Notes: generated from the sequence alone by a model not told the origin. DNA of 64,000 bases from Saprospiraceae bacterium (GCA_013214355.1 JABSSL010000003.1:62001-126000); one strand, 5' to 3'. Shown: positions 1 to 8,978, numbered from the stretch's first letter. Translations and numbers: made by a program.

Positions 1-1071
1 GTGTCCAGTAGCACATCCCAGGTTTACCAAACGTCCTTCCGCTAGTACGATGATGTCGTTGCCATCAACTGTGTACTTATCTACCTGAGGCTTGATCTCT
101 ACTTTAGAATCACCATGCGTATCGTTTAACCAAGCCATATCGATCTCATTATCGAAGTGGCCGATATTACAAACGATGGTCTTATCCTTCATCATCTTGA
201 AATGCTCACCCGTTACAATGTCTTTGTTACCGGTAGCGGTCACTACGATGTTCGCTCTAGGAATTGCGTTAGTCATTTTTCTTACCTCAAAACCGTCCAT
301 AGCTGCCTGAAGAGCGCAAATAGGGTCGATTTCAGTTACGATCACTCGACAACCAGCACCACGCAGTGAAGCTGCTGAACCTTTCCCAACATCACCGTAA
401 CCGGCTACTACAGCTACTTTACCAGCTAACATGACATCAGTCGCTCGGCGGATCGCATCTACACAGCTCTCTTTACATCCGTATTTATTGTCAAATTTCG
501 ACTTCGTTACTGAGTCATTGATATTGATGGCCGGAAGTTTTAGTGAACCGTTGTTTTGTCTTTCATACAGACGGTGAACACCAGTTGTCGTCTCTTCTGA
601 GATACCTCCGATACCTTCCACCAATTCTGGGTGTCTGTCCAGAACGCAGTTGGTCAAGTCACCTCCATCATCAAGGATCATATTTAATGGCTGTCCATCA
701 CTGAAGGCAAACAGGGTTTGCTCAATGGCCCACCAAAATTCTTCCTCATTCATACCCTTCCAGGCGTAAACAGGCACGCCCGCAGCAGCAATAGCAGCGG
801 CTGCATGATCTTGTGTGGAAAATATATTGCAAGAGGACCAGCTTACCTCTGCACCAAGCTCTACCAAGGTCTCAATAAGTACAGCTGTCTGTATCGTCAT
901 ATGCAGACAACCTGCAATTCGGGCTCCCTTCAACGGCTTAGAGGGACCAAATTCTTCTCTCAAAGACATAAGGCCTGGCATCTCCGCCTCGGCTAATTCA
1001 ATCTCCTTACGCCCCCAATCAGCTTGATTGATATCTTTAACCTTGTACTTTAAAGCTGCTGTTGATTGCAT
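1..1071 (-). CDS. ahcY: Adenosylhomocysteinase (SAH hydrolase), 3' end cut by window edge
   Basis: Cytosolic enzyme that reversibly hydrolyses S-adenosylhomocysteine to adenosine and homocysteine, clearing the product inhibitor of methyltransferases; NAD is a tightly bound cofactor. Reading the minus strand from the ATG at 1071 gives [20 protein letters not shown], then the substrate-domain segments [16 protein letters not shown] and [15 protein letters not shown], the catalytic/hinge region [20 protein letters not shown], the Rossmann loop [14 protein letters not shown] (about residues 218-232) and, at the window edge, [10 protein letters not shown]. The frame is open to base 1, so 357 codons are visible of a family length of roughly 430-470; the C-terminal lid with the conserved Lys-Tyr end lies outside. 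A good Bacteroidota promoter lies 40 bases upstream. Family identification is certain from motif order. Confidence 0.97.
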   Translation of the reverse strand, partial: MQSTAALKYKVKDINQADWGRKEIELAEAEMPGLMSLREEFGPSKPLKGARIAGCLHMTIQTAVLIETLVELGAEVSWSSCNIFSTQDHAAAAIAAAGVPVYAWKGMNEEEFWWAIEQTLFAFSDGQPLNMILDDGGDLTNCVLDRHPELVEGIGGISEETTTGVHRLYERQNNGSLKLPAININDSVTKSKFDNKYGCKESCVDAIRRATDVMLAGKVAVVAGYGDVGKGSAASLRGAGCRVIVTEIDPICALQAAMDGFEVRKMTNAIPRANIVVTATGNKDIVTGEHFKMMKDKTIVCNIGHFDNEIDMAWLNDTHGDSKVEIKPQVDKYTVDGNDIIVLAEGRLVNLGCATGH

Positions 1072-1113
1072 TAATATTTGATTTAGATTTTATTGATCTG
1101 AAAGATGAAGGTG

Positions 1114-1145
1114 CAAAACTACTGAATTCCCTAATCATTTTCAAT
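1114..1145 (-). promoter_or_regulatory. Promoter of ahcY (TAnnTTTG type)
   Basis: On the minus strand the -7 element TAGTTTTG (1121-1114) is followed by CAC, and an ATTG -33 element (1145-1142) lies exactly 20 bases upstream. Spacing and -7 box match the Bacteroidota primary sigma consensus. Transcription would begin near 1107, giving a leader of only about 36 bases, too short for a SAH riboswitch. Confidence 0.6.
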
Positions 1146-1155
1146 AATAGGTCCT

Positions 1156-1322
1156 AGAACTGATTTAAACTTATTGACTGTCGACGAGGCCAAAGCATTG
1201 GATTTACTGGCGAAGCTCTTTTTGAGTTGCATACCTGGAAGGTATGGGGCGAAAAAAAGCTGAAGTCCAGGAGATGCAATGCTTTAGGCTACAGTCCAGA
1301 TGAATAAGTTTAAATCAGTTCT
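1156..1322. repeat. 167-bp long imperfect palindrome (hairpin element)
   Basis: The outer 20 bases are perfectly inverted (1156-1175 against 1303-1322). Inner blocks also pair: GACTGT (1176-1181/1291-1296), GGCCAAAGCATTG against CAATGCTTTAGGC (about 1188-1200/1277-1289), AGCTCTTTTT against AAAAAAAGCT (1214-1223/1252-1261), and the apex CATACCT-GGA-AGGTATG (1230-1246). The element fills the gap between the START gene and ahcY, and its right end overlaps the first base of the START stop codon. It carries no coding frame. It could be a MITE-like or REP-like palindromic unit, or a long terminator/small RNA; transposon origin is inference. Confidence 0.8.
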
Positions 1323-1915
1323 TATTTCTGGATCATTTCGCGTAAGTTCTGCAGAGACTCAAAGGGAAGCTTTACCACCGCCGAGTTCGCTAGCCATCCG
1401 GGGATACTCCCACCAGGCTCAGAGTGGTTTTCGTATACGACGTGAATGCGCCCATTGGACTGCTCCTCAAATTGCCAGTATCCCTCAGACTTGGGTACAC
1501 GAACATGGTTTTTCCTCGGAGGTAGATATTCCGGCAAACAAGTAGCGGTGATCGTCAATTTCCCGGCTTCTCTGGCAAAGGTAAAATGGTAGATCCCATC
1601 TCGATCTGTCACCGGCCAGGGAGCCTCCGTTTGGAGATAGAAGGTGCGGGTGTTGGCCTCTTGCTCCAGCGGTTCTACTTTCTTGGCTCCTGGTGACCAT
1701 TCCGTAAAACGTCCTACATCTTTGAATAGGTTTTCAATATCATCTAGAGTAGCGGTGAAATCCATCTCCCCACGGAAAGCGTTCATGGGAGAATCGGGGA
1801 CTTTCTTGATAAAGACACGAATCCCGTCTTTATCCTTCTTTAGCTCCCATTGGTTTTCTACATTGAGCAGTGGACTGAGTCCTATCAGGGCGACGGCTAG
1901 CAAGGCAAATTTCAT
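1322..1915 (-). CDS. START/SRPBCC-domain lipid-binding protein, exported
   Basis: 197 residues. An N-terminal hydrophobic stretch (MKFALLAVALIGLSPLL) looks like a signal peptide. The rest resembles a bacterial START domain: WELKKDKDGIRVFIKKV, then FRGEMDFTATLDDIENLFKD, TEWSPGAKKVEPLE, the typical strand-turn APWPVTDRDGIYHFTF (compare WPV..RD in the family), a W(Q)F-E strand and a long C-terminal helix (PFESLQNLREMI). Such domains hold a hydrophobic ligand in a helix-grip cavity; the ligand here cannot be predicted. The gene stands alone, 125 bases from the next upstream gene. It may be periplasmic. Domain assignment is solid; biological role unknown. Confidence 0.8.
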   Translation of the reverse strand: MKFALLAVALIGLSPLLNVENQWELKKDKDGIRVFIKKVPDSPMNAFRGEMDFTATLDDIENLFKDVGRFTEWSPGAKKVEPLEQEANTRTFYLQTEAPWPVTDRDGIYHFTFAREAGKLTITATCLPEYLPPRKNHVRVPKSEGYWQFEEQSNGRIHVVYENHSEPGGSIPGWLANSAVVKLPFESLQNLREMIQK

Positions 1916-2040
1916 TGGATCATTTTGTTGTTCTGAAAGAATAGAACGGTGGAGGTATCCTCTTTTATTGGCTTACTAACAGCTAAAATGAGTAAGTGGT
2001 TTGCTTACTTGATTACATATACATAAATATCTTTCAGAAT

Positions 2041-3732
2041 TTACATCGCGAGTTTTTCCCAGGCCGTTTTTTGGTAGGCCTGGAACACTAGGAACCATAG
2101 AACAATAGCAACCAAGGCCGCTCCTAATACCAGTACTGTTTTATCCACGATTAGATAATGTAAGACCCCCAATCCCCCCGCCAGCATTAAGGATAGGATG
2201 CCCGCCGTGAAATTTGAACCCTTATTCATATTGTCCCAACTGTCGGAGAACGGAATCTTTTTGGGCTGGAAGAAGTGCAGGATCATAGTACCTAGAAACA
2301 TAATATTAGCGAATCCAAGCATGTAGTCATCAATAACCTTAGTTCCCCAAATCCCTAGCCCCACCAAGAACATGATGAGATAGATGGGCAAAAAGAACTT
2401 GGTCAATACCGCTTTAGCAGTCCCACTTAAGATCCAGCCGGGTTCCTTGAGAGGAGCCGCATGAAAGATCCAGCTGGCAATCTGTTTGTTGGAGTATTGG
2501 CTGCTCAGAAGAGGGGTTGTCAGTAATAGAAAACAGAAATAGATGAGTAGTATGTAGGAACTACTGTCTGGCAAGGCCGCCAGTCGCTCAGACAAACTTC
2601 CATCACCATTTAAGGCAAAGTACACGAAAAAGGCCGGTACCATACCAAAACCGGGATATACCCGTAGTTTGTAATCTCGATTTCGTGCCGTCAGACGCCA
2701 ACTCCATTTGAAGGCAGCCTTCTCCGCTTCGTTGTTGCAGATCCAATCTGCCAATCTCTCCATCAACCCACTTTGCTTTACAGCCTTAGCCTCTCCTTCT
2801 TTTTCGACCTTAGCCTTAGTGTCTCCACCTCCTTGAGTCATGGCGATCATCTTCTGGTTAAAGGCCTTGGTTAGCACATTGAGAATGAGCCAGCCACATA
2901 TAAATGGAGTACCAACAGCCAGTGCCGCCAAAATCAAAACGACCAGACTTGAGTTACCGTCAATGATCAAAGACCAGAGTCCAGCAAGCCAAGAGGGAGG
3001 AGAGAACACCACAAAGGGGGAAAGTAGGATATTGGCATTTTCGTAGTCTTCTAGGTCTACTAGTCTAGGTAGTAGATAGTAGGCTGAAAATATAGTCACC
3101 GTAAAGCCGATCTGTAGGTAGTTCAGTATCTCCTTGAACTTCTGCGGGGTGCTGATCCTCAGGATGAGTAGGTAGATCAGATTTACAATGAAGATCACAA
3201 AGACTAATCCCAACAATACCTGGAGTCCAAAGATGATCAAACCCAGCAGGCCATACTTAATGACAACAAACACCGCAGCTGGCAGCACAAAAGCTAACAC
3301 TAGTTTGGATAGGTAGATGCCGATGTGTAAGAGACGAGAGATCGTTAGCGTCCGATCATTGATAGGCTTAGGTAGCAAGATATAATTATCTCTAACGTCA
3401 ATGAGAACTTCCGTAAAATCCGTGATCAAGGTCATCGCCAACATGACCATCCAGCCGGCAAAGTATAGTGTAAATCCGGTGGCGCTTTCTTGGAAAATGA
3501 TCAGTGGGCCAATAAAGAACAGACCGATGAAGAAGAACACAATGATGGAGACCCAATCCTGATTCTTTAGCGCCTTCTTACTTGTCCGTCCTTGTGTGTT
3601 GAAGACGCTGGCTCGACGACTATCCATCTTTACCTTAGCCGTCAGGATCGCTTTCAGCTGCGCCGTATCTACACCCAAGCGCTCCCACAAAAAGTTGAAC
3701 AAGAATACAATTCGGAGCAATAGCTTATTCAT
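2041..3732 (-). CDS. ABC exporter membrane subunit (ABC-2-like permease)
   Basis: 563 residues with about twelve hydrophobic segments, the first after a cytoplasmic N-terminus of roughly 60 residues (WVSIIVFFFIGLFFIGPLII). A charged cytoplasmic loop around residues 295-345 (KAKVEKEGEAKAVKQSG) divides two membrane halves. Its start overlaps the 3' end of the upstream ATPase gene by 8 bases (3725-3732), so the two are translationally coupled and very probably form one transporter. No substrate can be inferred. Proteins of this architecture are common but uncharacterised in Bacteroidota. It is the last gene of the minus-strand run that begins with the NatA-like ATPase at 8416. Confidence 0.75.
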   Translation of the reverse strand: MNKLLLRIVFLFNFLWERLGVDTAQLKAILTAKVKMDSRRASVFNTQGRTSKKALKNQDWVSIIVFFFIGLFFIGPLIIFQESATGFTLYFAGWMVMLAMTLITDFTEVLIDVRDNYILLPKPINDRTLTISRLLHIGIYLSKLVLAFVLPAAVFVVIKYGLLGLIIFGLQVLLGLVFVIFIVNLIYLLILRISTPQKFKEILNYLQIGFTVTIFSAYYLLPRLVDLEDYENANILLSPFVVFSPPSWLAGLWSLIIDGNSSLVVLILAALAVGTPFICGWLILNVLTKAFNQKMIAMTQGGGDTKAKVEKEGEAKAVKQSGLMERLADWICNNEAEKAAFKWSWRLTARNRDYKLRVYPGFGMVPAFFVYFALNGDGSLSERLAALPDSSSYILLIYFCFLLLTTPLLSSQYSNKQIASWIFHAAPLKEPGWILSGTAKAVLTKFFLPIYLIMFLVGLGIWGTKVIDDYMLGFANIMFLGTMILHFFQPKKIPFSDSWDNMNKGSNFTAGILSLMLAGGLGVLHYLIVDKTVLVLGAALVAIVLWFLVFQAYQKTAWEKLAM

Positions 3733-4516
3733 TATCTACCTTTTTTTCTTGGAAAGTATCAAGGAAATCGCCTGCTAGGCTTTCAAAGTTCTCCGTACTA
3801 GTGAGGCTGGAGAAGATTTGCTCCAAGCTATTGCCAGATTGGGCTTTTAGTTCCTCAAAGGGACCATCCGCGATGATCTTACCTTGGTTGATAAGGACAA
3901 TACGATCGGATACTTTTTCTACAATATCCATCATATGTGAGCTATAAAATATCGTCTTCCCTTCTGCCGCCAAACGGGCAATAATCTCTTTGACCATAAT
4001 CACCGAATTGGCGTCCAATCCCGATAGTGGCTCGTCCAGAAAGATGATTTCTGGATTGTGAATAAGCCCGGAGATTAACAGGACCTTTTGACGCATTCCT
4101 TTTGAGAAGGTATCAATTCGTTGATCTATATGTGCTTCCAGTCCAAAAAAGCTAAGCATTCGCTTGGCACGTTCTTCAAGTACGGCCTTGTCCATATGAT
4201 GCAATGAGCCGACCAGTTCCAAGAACTCCATCGGTGTCAGTACTTCATACATTTCCGCCTGTTCTGGAACATATCCAATGATCTTCTTGATGGCTAGGGC
4301 ATCAGATTTTACATTGTGTGCCTTCAAACTCACCTCGCCCTCAAACTGGGCATCTAGGCCAATCAAGATCCGTACCGTAGTACTCTTTCCCGCTCCATTA
4401 GGCCCGATGTAGCCAATGACTTGGCCTGGGTAAATATCTAAATCTATGCCATTGAGTACTTGGTTAGCCCCATAGCTTTTCCTTAGTCCCTTTATACTTA
4501 TAATTGGTGCATTCAT
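3725..4516 (-). CDS. ABC transporter ATP-binding protein
   Basis: 263 residues, single nucleotide-binding domain. Walker A is GPNGAGKSTT (about residues 38-47), the Q-loop region is GYVPEQAEMYEVLTP, the signature is the variant FSKGMRQKVLL in place of LSGGQ, Walker B is IIFLDEPLSGLD, and the switch region is YSSHMMDIVEKVSDR. The SKGMRQ signature is typical of ABC-2 exporter ATPases. The overlap with the downstream permease defines its partner. The C-terminal 40 residues are acidic and outside the core fold. Likely drives efflux or membrane-protein handling; substrate unknown. Confidence 0.9.
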   Translation of the reverse strand: MNAPIISIKGLRKSYGANQVLNGIDLDIYPGQVIGYIGPNGAGKSTTVRILIGLDAQFEGEVSLKAHNVKSDALAIKKIIGYVPEQAEMYEVLTPMEFLELVGSLHHMDKAVLEERAKRMLSFFGLEAHIDQRIDTFSKGMRQKVLLISGLIHNPEIIFLDEPLSGLDANSVIMVKEIIARLAAEGKTIFYSSHMMDIVEKVSDRIVLINQGKIIADGPFEELKAQSGNSLEQIFSSLTSTENFESLAGDFLDTFQEKKVDNE

Positions 4517-4540
4517 GCAATTAGATTTAAAGATCTTAAT

Positions 4541-5116
4541 CTATCGATCCGCCCATTTTTCAACCCGTTCTACTTGATGAGCTGCCAGGCGATCAAGCAG
4601 ACGATCGGCATCATCATCAACGATGATCAGATCACGCTGGGCTTCTTTTACGAATCCATCTTGAATCATCTGGTCAATCTGTTGTAGCAGCGGATCAAAG
4701 TATCCATTGACATTGAGTACCCCAATGGGTTGATTATCCTGGCCAAGCTGCACTAAGGTGGCCATTTCAAACAACTCATCTAAGGTGCCAAATCCACCCG
4801 GTAGAGTAATCACTGAATCGGATAGCTCGGCCATCTTCTTTTTTCGCTCATCCATGGTGTCTACCAGGTAGAGCTCGGTTAATTGCTCATGGCAAACTTC
4901 TTTTTCCCTCAGGAAGTGGGGAATGACACCGATCACTTTTCCTCCTTTATCTAGGGCGGCATCTGCCAGTATACCCATGAGTCCTATATTGCCAGCTCCG
5001 TAGACCGTCGCCAAATCCCTTTGGGCTAAAGTCTCACCTAGATGTTGGGCGGCTTCGGCATAGATTGGCAGCTTGCCAGTACTAGATCCACAAAATACAA
5101 GAACGGATTCCATCAT
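4541..5116 (-). CDS. LOG family protein (nucleoside 5'-monophosphate phosphoribohydrolase type)
   Basis: 191 residues, a full-length LOG/TIGR00730 protein. It shows the N-terminal VFCGSSTGKLPIYAEAA, the Rossmann-like VYGAGNIGLMGILADAAL and the defining LPGGFGTLDELFEMATLVQLG containing the PGGxGTxxE motif. Characterised relatives release adenine or cytokinin bases from nucleoside 5'-monophosphates; in bacteria the physiological substrate is often AMP or unknown. It sits 24 bases downstream of nothing else but shares the strand and tight spacing with the GNAT gene upstream (28 bases) and the ABC ATPase downstream (24 bases), so it is probably co-transcribed. Confidence 0.92.
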   Translation of the reverse strand: MMESVLVFCGSSTGKLPIYAEAAQHLGETLAQRDLATVYGAGNIGLMGILADAALDKGGKVIGVIPHFLREKEVCHEQLTELYLVDTMDERKKKMAELSDSVITLPGGFGTLDELFEMATLVQLGQDNQPIGVLNVNGYFDPLLQQIDQMIQDGFVKEAQRDLIIVDDDADRLLDRLAAHQVERVEKWADR

Positions 5117-5144
5117 GATGTTTCATCTTTACGATATGAACCCC

Positions 5145-5582
5145 TTAGGCTGGCATCTGCATGTCATAGAGATGCAGTCCAGGAGCCCAGTAATCTTCTT
5201 CAATTTTTGCTATGTCAAAGCCAAATTTGGCGTAAAACGAATAAGCCAATTGGGATGTCCTTACGATAATGCGCTGGACAGAACGGTTCTTCCTAATTTC
5301 TGCTAGTCGAAATTCTGTTAATGCTCTGCCTAAACCTTTACCTTGAAAGTTAGGAGAGAAGAAATCCCAAGCAATTCTGCCTACTTGCTGATCTTCACTA
5401 AATACAATTCCTCCACAACCCGCTATTATACCCTCCTGCTCAATAAGCCAGTAATTGGCTCCATTATGCTCTAAAAATTGCTCCAGATCTGTCTGTTCTT
5501 CTAATGCGAAGTACTTCGGGGTGTTTTGCCGAAAAACTTTAATGACTTGGGATCGATCAGTTGATTGGTATTTACGGATCAT
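5145..5582 (-). CDS. GNAT family N-acetyltransferase
   Basis: 145 residues covering one GNAT fold. The acetyl-CoA pyrophosphate-binding loop QGKGLG is at residues 80-85, preceded by the beta-4 strand GRIAWDFFSPNF and followed by helix LTEFRLAEIRKN. A C-terminal SYAFYxxxGF-like motif appears as LAYSFYAKFGFDIAKI. The acceptor substrate cannot be told from sequence. The gene begins only 4 bases after the stop of the DUF3667-like gene, so both are probably translated from one transcript. Confidence 0.9.
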   Translation of the reverse strand: MIRKYQSTDRSQVIKVFRQNTPKYFALEEQTDLEQFLEHNGANYWLIEQEGIIAGCGGIVFSEDQQVGRIAWDFFSPNFQGKGLGRALTEFRLAEIRKNRSVQRIIVRTSQLAYSFYAKFGFDIAKIEEDYWAPGLHLYDMQMPA

Positions 5583-5586
5583 AAGC

Positions 5587-6282
5587 CTAGGACTTTAGGA
5601 GTACGAGTATACCAAATAATATCATCATGACCAGACCGAAGAGAAATTGGTACAATAGAAAGCATAAGGTAGATTTCCAAATGACATTCCACAGGGATTC
5701 TTTGAAAATTTGCCGATAGGCATAAATGGAATATACGACGACCGGGATCACCTGGAAAATGGCAAAGAATCCACTAGCCGTCAAAAAAGGAACATAGAGT
5801 ATAAAGAATAAAGTTTGCGGACAAGATAAAAAGGTGTTGATGATCAGATGCTCCGCGTAGTAGTACTTTTGCTTTCGAAAGACCAGGAAAGTGGCTAGAC
5901 TAACAAAAGGAATGCCTGCTAAGAAGAATACATTAAAGTACTGCTTCATGTTTTTAGTGAACCACTCCATACTGTCTTGTACCGCAGGTGTAAAACTATC
6001 CCAGCCTTCCGTCTTATGGAGCTCTTCTATCAGTTCCTCCATATCAGGCAAGACCAGTAGAGTCAGGAAGGTGGCAACCGCTACCAATAAAACAATCAAC
6101 TGGAAAGGGCGAGTTAAACGGTCACGATCCTCAAATAAATATTCGTTTATAGCAGCGCCTGGTGCAACAAAAAGGCGCTTTAGTGTATACCCCATACCTT
6201 GCTCTAGATTGAGCACGTACAGGATATCCTGAATTATCTTTTGGAGCGTGAACCTTTCCAGTTCCTTTTGCGGTTTTTCCAT
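5587..6282 (-). CDS. DUF3667-like multi-pass membrane protein
   Basis: 231 residues from the ATG at 6282. The N-terminus (ERFTLQKIIQDILYVLNLEQG, GYTLKRLFVAPGAAINEYLF, DRLTRPFQLIVLL) matches the DUF3667 pattern of a cytosolic amphipathic part followed by about five membrane helices. The N-terminal zinc-ribbon cysteines of many members are absent. An in-frame ATG 24 codons upstream at 6354 exists, but that extension overlaps a 12-bp perfect hairpin (6312-6344), and the 6282 ATG is preceded by AAGTAGGTGAA, a plausible ribosome site, so the shorter form is preferred. Function unknown. Confidence 0.7.
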   Translation of the reverse strand: MEKPQKELERFTLQKIIQDILYVLNLEQGMGYTLKRLFVAPGAAINEYLFEDRDRLTRPFQLIVLLVAVATFLTLLVLPDMEELIEELHKTEGWDSFTPAVQDSMEWFTKNMKQYFNVFFLAGIPFVSLATFLVFRKQKYYYAEHLIINTFLSCPQTLFFILYVPFLTASGFFAIFQVIPVVVYSIYAYRQIFKESLWNVIWKSTLCFLLYQFLFGLVMMILFGILVLLKS

Positions 6283-6311
6283 TTCACCTACTTGTAGTCC
6301 TATCCAGTCTA

Positions 6312-6344
6312 AGCTGAGCAGCCTTTCTGAAGGGCTGCTCAGCT
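6312..6344. terminator. 12-bp perfect hairpin between the NatB-like and DUF3667-like genes
   Basis: AGCTGAGCAGCC (6312-6323) pairs with GGCTGCTCAGCT (6333-6344) around a 9-base loop. No T-tract follows on either strand, so it may be a transcript-stabilising or attenuating hairpin rather than a classical terminator. Its position argues against translation starting at 6354. Confidence 0.5.
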
Positions 6345-6403
6345 CGCTGGCCATGGGTTACTAAATACGTTGAGCTTGTAGGTAATCTAAGTCTGCTCGC
6401 TTG

Positions 6404-7636
6404 TTAACTTTTGCGGAACGAAAATAAACTTTTAAAATCGATCTTCTCTCCTGTTACCACATTTTCATTGCCAAAGGTCTGGGAGGCGAAGAAAAGAGCA
6501 ATCACGGCATAAAGTAAGGCCATTCCCGCCACCATGGCGATCATGGCAGTACTAAACCCGCCTTTCAGGATGGCGCCGATCGCCAAGGAGATGTTGAGCA
6601 TAGGAATTAAGGCCGTACTCGTATTCAACTCCATACCAGGCATCTGCGACATAACTGCTGGAATGATGATCAGCATCATTAAAGGGGATACATAGCTCTG
6701 TGCCTCCTTGTAGGAGTTGGCCAGCAAAACGACAGCTAGTGTCAAGGCGGCAAGGAATACCGTGATCAAGAAGATGATCAGGCACAACCAAAACCAACCC
6801 ATGGGATCAATGGAGATAGAAAAAGAACCTACCTCTCCTCCCATAAATTTGACCTGGATCATGATCGCCACCATTAAACTTAGGATGTTCATGAAAGCAG
6901 AGACAATTCCCACGGTAAACACAGCCGCAAATTTTCCTGCAATGATTTCACTGACCTTAATGGGGGCCGTGAAGATAGTCTGCAAGGTTTTGCGTTCCTT
7001 TTCTCCAGCGGTAATATCAATAGCGATATAGATACAACCTACAAAGATGAAAAGTAAGATGATCATGGGTAGGAAGGAGGCTAAGGCTTTGCCTGCCTGT
7101 TCCTGATCCGAAGCCAAGTCAACTTGGGTAATGTTGAGCGGCTTGGCAAACTCAGGGTTTAATCCCGCCCCATCAATTCGTGCCTTCAGCAGGTTCTGAT
7201 TCACGCCTTGCAAAACGGTTCGGATCTGTCTGCTGCGGAACTGTAAGAGGTCTTTGGATTGATCGGCTAGGATCTGAATGGAAGCAGTACCATTGTTCTG
7301 CATGGTTTGATCAAAAGGGACATCCAACTTAATGCCGATGCCATTGCTCATAGTGTCTATGGTTGCTTCCTCAAAGTCGGTGAAATTCAGTTTGAGTTCT
7401 GAGCTTTGAGCTAGGGCCTCTTCAACCGCCGTTCCTTTGAGTTCAGGGCTTACGAGGACTTCGATCGATTGTGTACTAAGTTTTTCTTGTTGGCTTTGTC
7501 CTACTTTTCCAATAAGGGTAAAGAGGACCGGGTATAAAAAGAAAGGAAGGAGAATGATGAGATATAACATACGCTTATCGCGCAGTACCTCTTTGATCTC
7601 CTTACGAAAAATGGCACTTATGATTTTGGTTCTCAT
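6404..7636 (-). CDS. NatB-like ABC-2 permease (COG1668 type)
   Basis: 410 residues. The opening IFRKEIKEVLRDKRMLYLIILLPFFLYPVLF is the standard start of NatB-type ABC-2 permeases: a cytosolic amphipathic helix then transmembrane segment 1. A large extracytoplasmic domain of about 150 residues follows (residues 40-190), then five or six membrane helices from about residue 190 on, including the ITAGEKERKTLQTIFTAPI connector, a coupling motif shared by the family. The last helix is followed by a short basic tail. NatAB of Bacillus exports sodium; here the substrate is uncertain. It lies 54 bases downstream of its cognate ATPase gene. Confidence 0.88.
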   Translation of the reverse strand: MRTKIISAIFRKEIKEVLRDKRMLYLIILLPFFLYPVLFTLIGKVGQSQQEKLSTQSIEVLVSPELKGTAVEEALAQSSELKLNFTDFEEATIDTMSNGIGIKLDVPFDQTMQNNGTASIQILADQSKDLLQFRSRQIRTVLQGVNQNLLKARIDGAGLNPEFAKPLNITQVDLASDQEQAGKALASFLPMIILLFIFVGCIYIAIDITAGEKERKTLQTIFTAPIKVSEIIAGKFAAVFTVGIVSAFMNILSLMVAIMIQVKFMGGEVGSFSISIDPMGWFWLCLIIFLITVFLAALTLAVVLLANSYKEAQSYVSPLMMLIIIPAVMSQMPGMELNTSTALIPMLNISLAIGAILKGGFSTAMIAMVAGMALLYAVIALFFASQTFGNENVVTGEKIDFKSLFSFRKS

Positions 7637-7690
7637 ATTTATGTCTTTGTGGATAGGAGTGGTCGCGATTCAATAGTTGAAAGGCGAGTG

Positions 7691-8416
7691 TTAGTTGACT
7701 AATTGGAAAAAGGCATCGGCAAGATTCTCCTTTTGAGTCCGTTGCTTAACTTCGCTGATGGTTCCGTAGTGCTCTAATTTTCCTTGATGGATGATCGCAA
7801 TACGGTCACAAAGTCGTTCAACTTCATCAAGATGATGAGTGGAGAAAATGACGGTTTTCCCTTCTTCCTGTGCCATTTTTTTGATGAACTGAAGGATGAA
7901 TTCACTGGCCATGATGTCCAAGCCAGTGGTAGGCTCATCCAGTATAACTACTGCGGGGTCATGGACTAATGTGCGAGCAATAGAAACCCTTTGCTTCTGA
8001 CCCGTGGAGAGCTTCTCACAAAAACGGTCCTTGAAGTCGGTAATTCCAAAGGCATCTACGAGCTTGTCGACACGGGCACTCAAGGTCGCCTTAGGAACTT
8101 CATACAATTGACCGAAATAAGTGAGTAATTCAACTGGGTTTAGCCTTCGGTAGAGGTCCATGTCACCGGTAAGAAAACCGAGTGAAGAACGAGCCTGTTG
8201 CTGTTGTTTTTCCATCGAATGGCCAGCGATAAAGGCTTCTCCGCCGGAAGGGGTCAGTAGACCAGAAAGCATGCGTAGGGTTGTTGTTTTTCCGGCTCCA
8301 TTCGGGCCGAGTAGCCCAAATACTTCACCGGCTTTTACATCAAAGCTGAGCGCATCTACAGCGCGGAAGGTTCCGAAGTTCTTGGTCAAACTTCGGGCTT
8401 CAATTTTTACTTCCAT
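7691..8416 (-). CDS. NatA-like ABC transporter ATP-binding protein
   Basis: 241 residues, complete nucleotide-binding domain: Walker [10 protein letters not shown] (about residues 37-45), Q-loop region [15 protein letters not shown], signature [15 protein letters not shown], Walker [13 protein letters not shown], and the H-switch [15 protein letters not shown]. Sequence style and the adjacent COG1668 permease fit NatA, the energising subunit of a NatAB-type exporter. It is the first gene of the seven-gene minus-strand run extending to 2041; a 562-bp non-coding region lies upstream. Confidence 0.9.
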   Translation of the reverse strand: MEVKIEARSLTKNFGTFRAVDALSFDVKAGEVFGLLGPNGAGKTTTLRMLSGLLTPSGGEAFIAGHSMEKQQQQARSSLGFLTGDMDLYRRLNPVELLTYFGQLYEVPKATLSARVDKLVDAFGITDFKDRFCEKLSTGQKQRVSIARTLVHDPAVVILDEPTTGLDIMASEFILQFIKKMAQEEGKTVIFSTHHLDEVERLCDRIAIIHQGKLEHYGTISEVKQRTQKENLADAFFQLVN

Positions 8417-8633
8417 ATGATTTTAAGTTGGTAGTAGTGGTTTGCTGGGGTACGGCACTGTCAGGGCTGAATCATACAGATAGCCTCGGCCTATTTTGCA
8501 CAGTCAGGTGGTGGGTATGGGCGCAATATGGCGATTGGCAGACCAACGGAAGAAAAATTTCGACTCGGATAGATGAAAACTCGATTGGAGGAGTAAAACC
8601 TGCGATGCTAGGGAGGTGTCCTGAAATGAAAAG

Positions 8634-8706
8634 CGCTGCTGATAAGCTTGATTCTCCAGTCAAAACCTGTCTTAGGTAGAGCGAGAAGGAATGCGTATCA
8701 GCAGCG
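8634..8706. repeat. Inverted repeat, 11-bp perfect arms
   Basis: CGCTGCTGATA (8634-8644) is perfectly inverted as TATCAGCAGCG (8696-8706), enclosing 51 bases. Could be a small structured RNA or a remnant of a palindromic repeat. Confidence 0.55.
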
Positions 8707-8866
8707 AAGAAAAGGTGAATTGAAATTTAATGCATGGGATTACCTCATAAAATTGCTAGTGAGAGTTTGTTAGCATGACTTGTGCTTCTCAGATCATAAA
8801 GATTCAGATTATCTATGTAGGTAGCTCAGTACCGTGGAACAAAAGCAACTTTAAAAGCAGCGCGGC

Positions 8867-8916
8867 AAATATCCGAAGTTTTACCCTGTCATGTCTTAGG
8901 GAAACTTCGGATATTT
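8867..8916. repeat. Inverted repeat, 15-bp perfect arms, hairpin
   Basis: AAATATCCGAAGTTT (8867-8881) pairs with AAACTTCGGATATTT (8902-8916); an inner CCCT/AGGG step extends the stem. It lies just downstream of the DinB-like gene (minus strand) and may end its transcript, although no clear T-tract follows. Confidence 0.6.
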
Positions 8917-8978
8917 CGCATAGGTTTCCTCCAAAAAACTTATGTTACAAAGTACTCAGTAGCCTCTTGCGATAAGGC

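Larger units (their letters stand above)
8417..8978. other. 562-bp non-coding region with two inverted repeats
   Basis: Between the natA-like start and the stop of the DinB-like gene. Short frames on both strands (for example 8428-8679) lack family features and look like chance. The region holds two separate inverted repeats, at 8634-8706 and 8867-8916, described as their own entries. No clear TAnnTTTG promoter was found for the minus-strand gene at 8416. Confidence 0.6.

Noticed and set aside
1072-1113. SAH riboswitch upstream of ahcY
   Set aside because: The predicted transcript leader is only about 36 bases and lacks the conserved SAH-riboswitch core.
8428-8679. 83-residue open frame in the natA/DinB gap
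   Set aside because: No recognisable family, overlaps an opposite-strand frame and an inverted repeat; likely chance.
8818-8850. tRNA-like GGTAGCTCAG sequence
   Set aside because: No acceptor, anticodon or T-arm pairing could be built around it.
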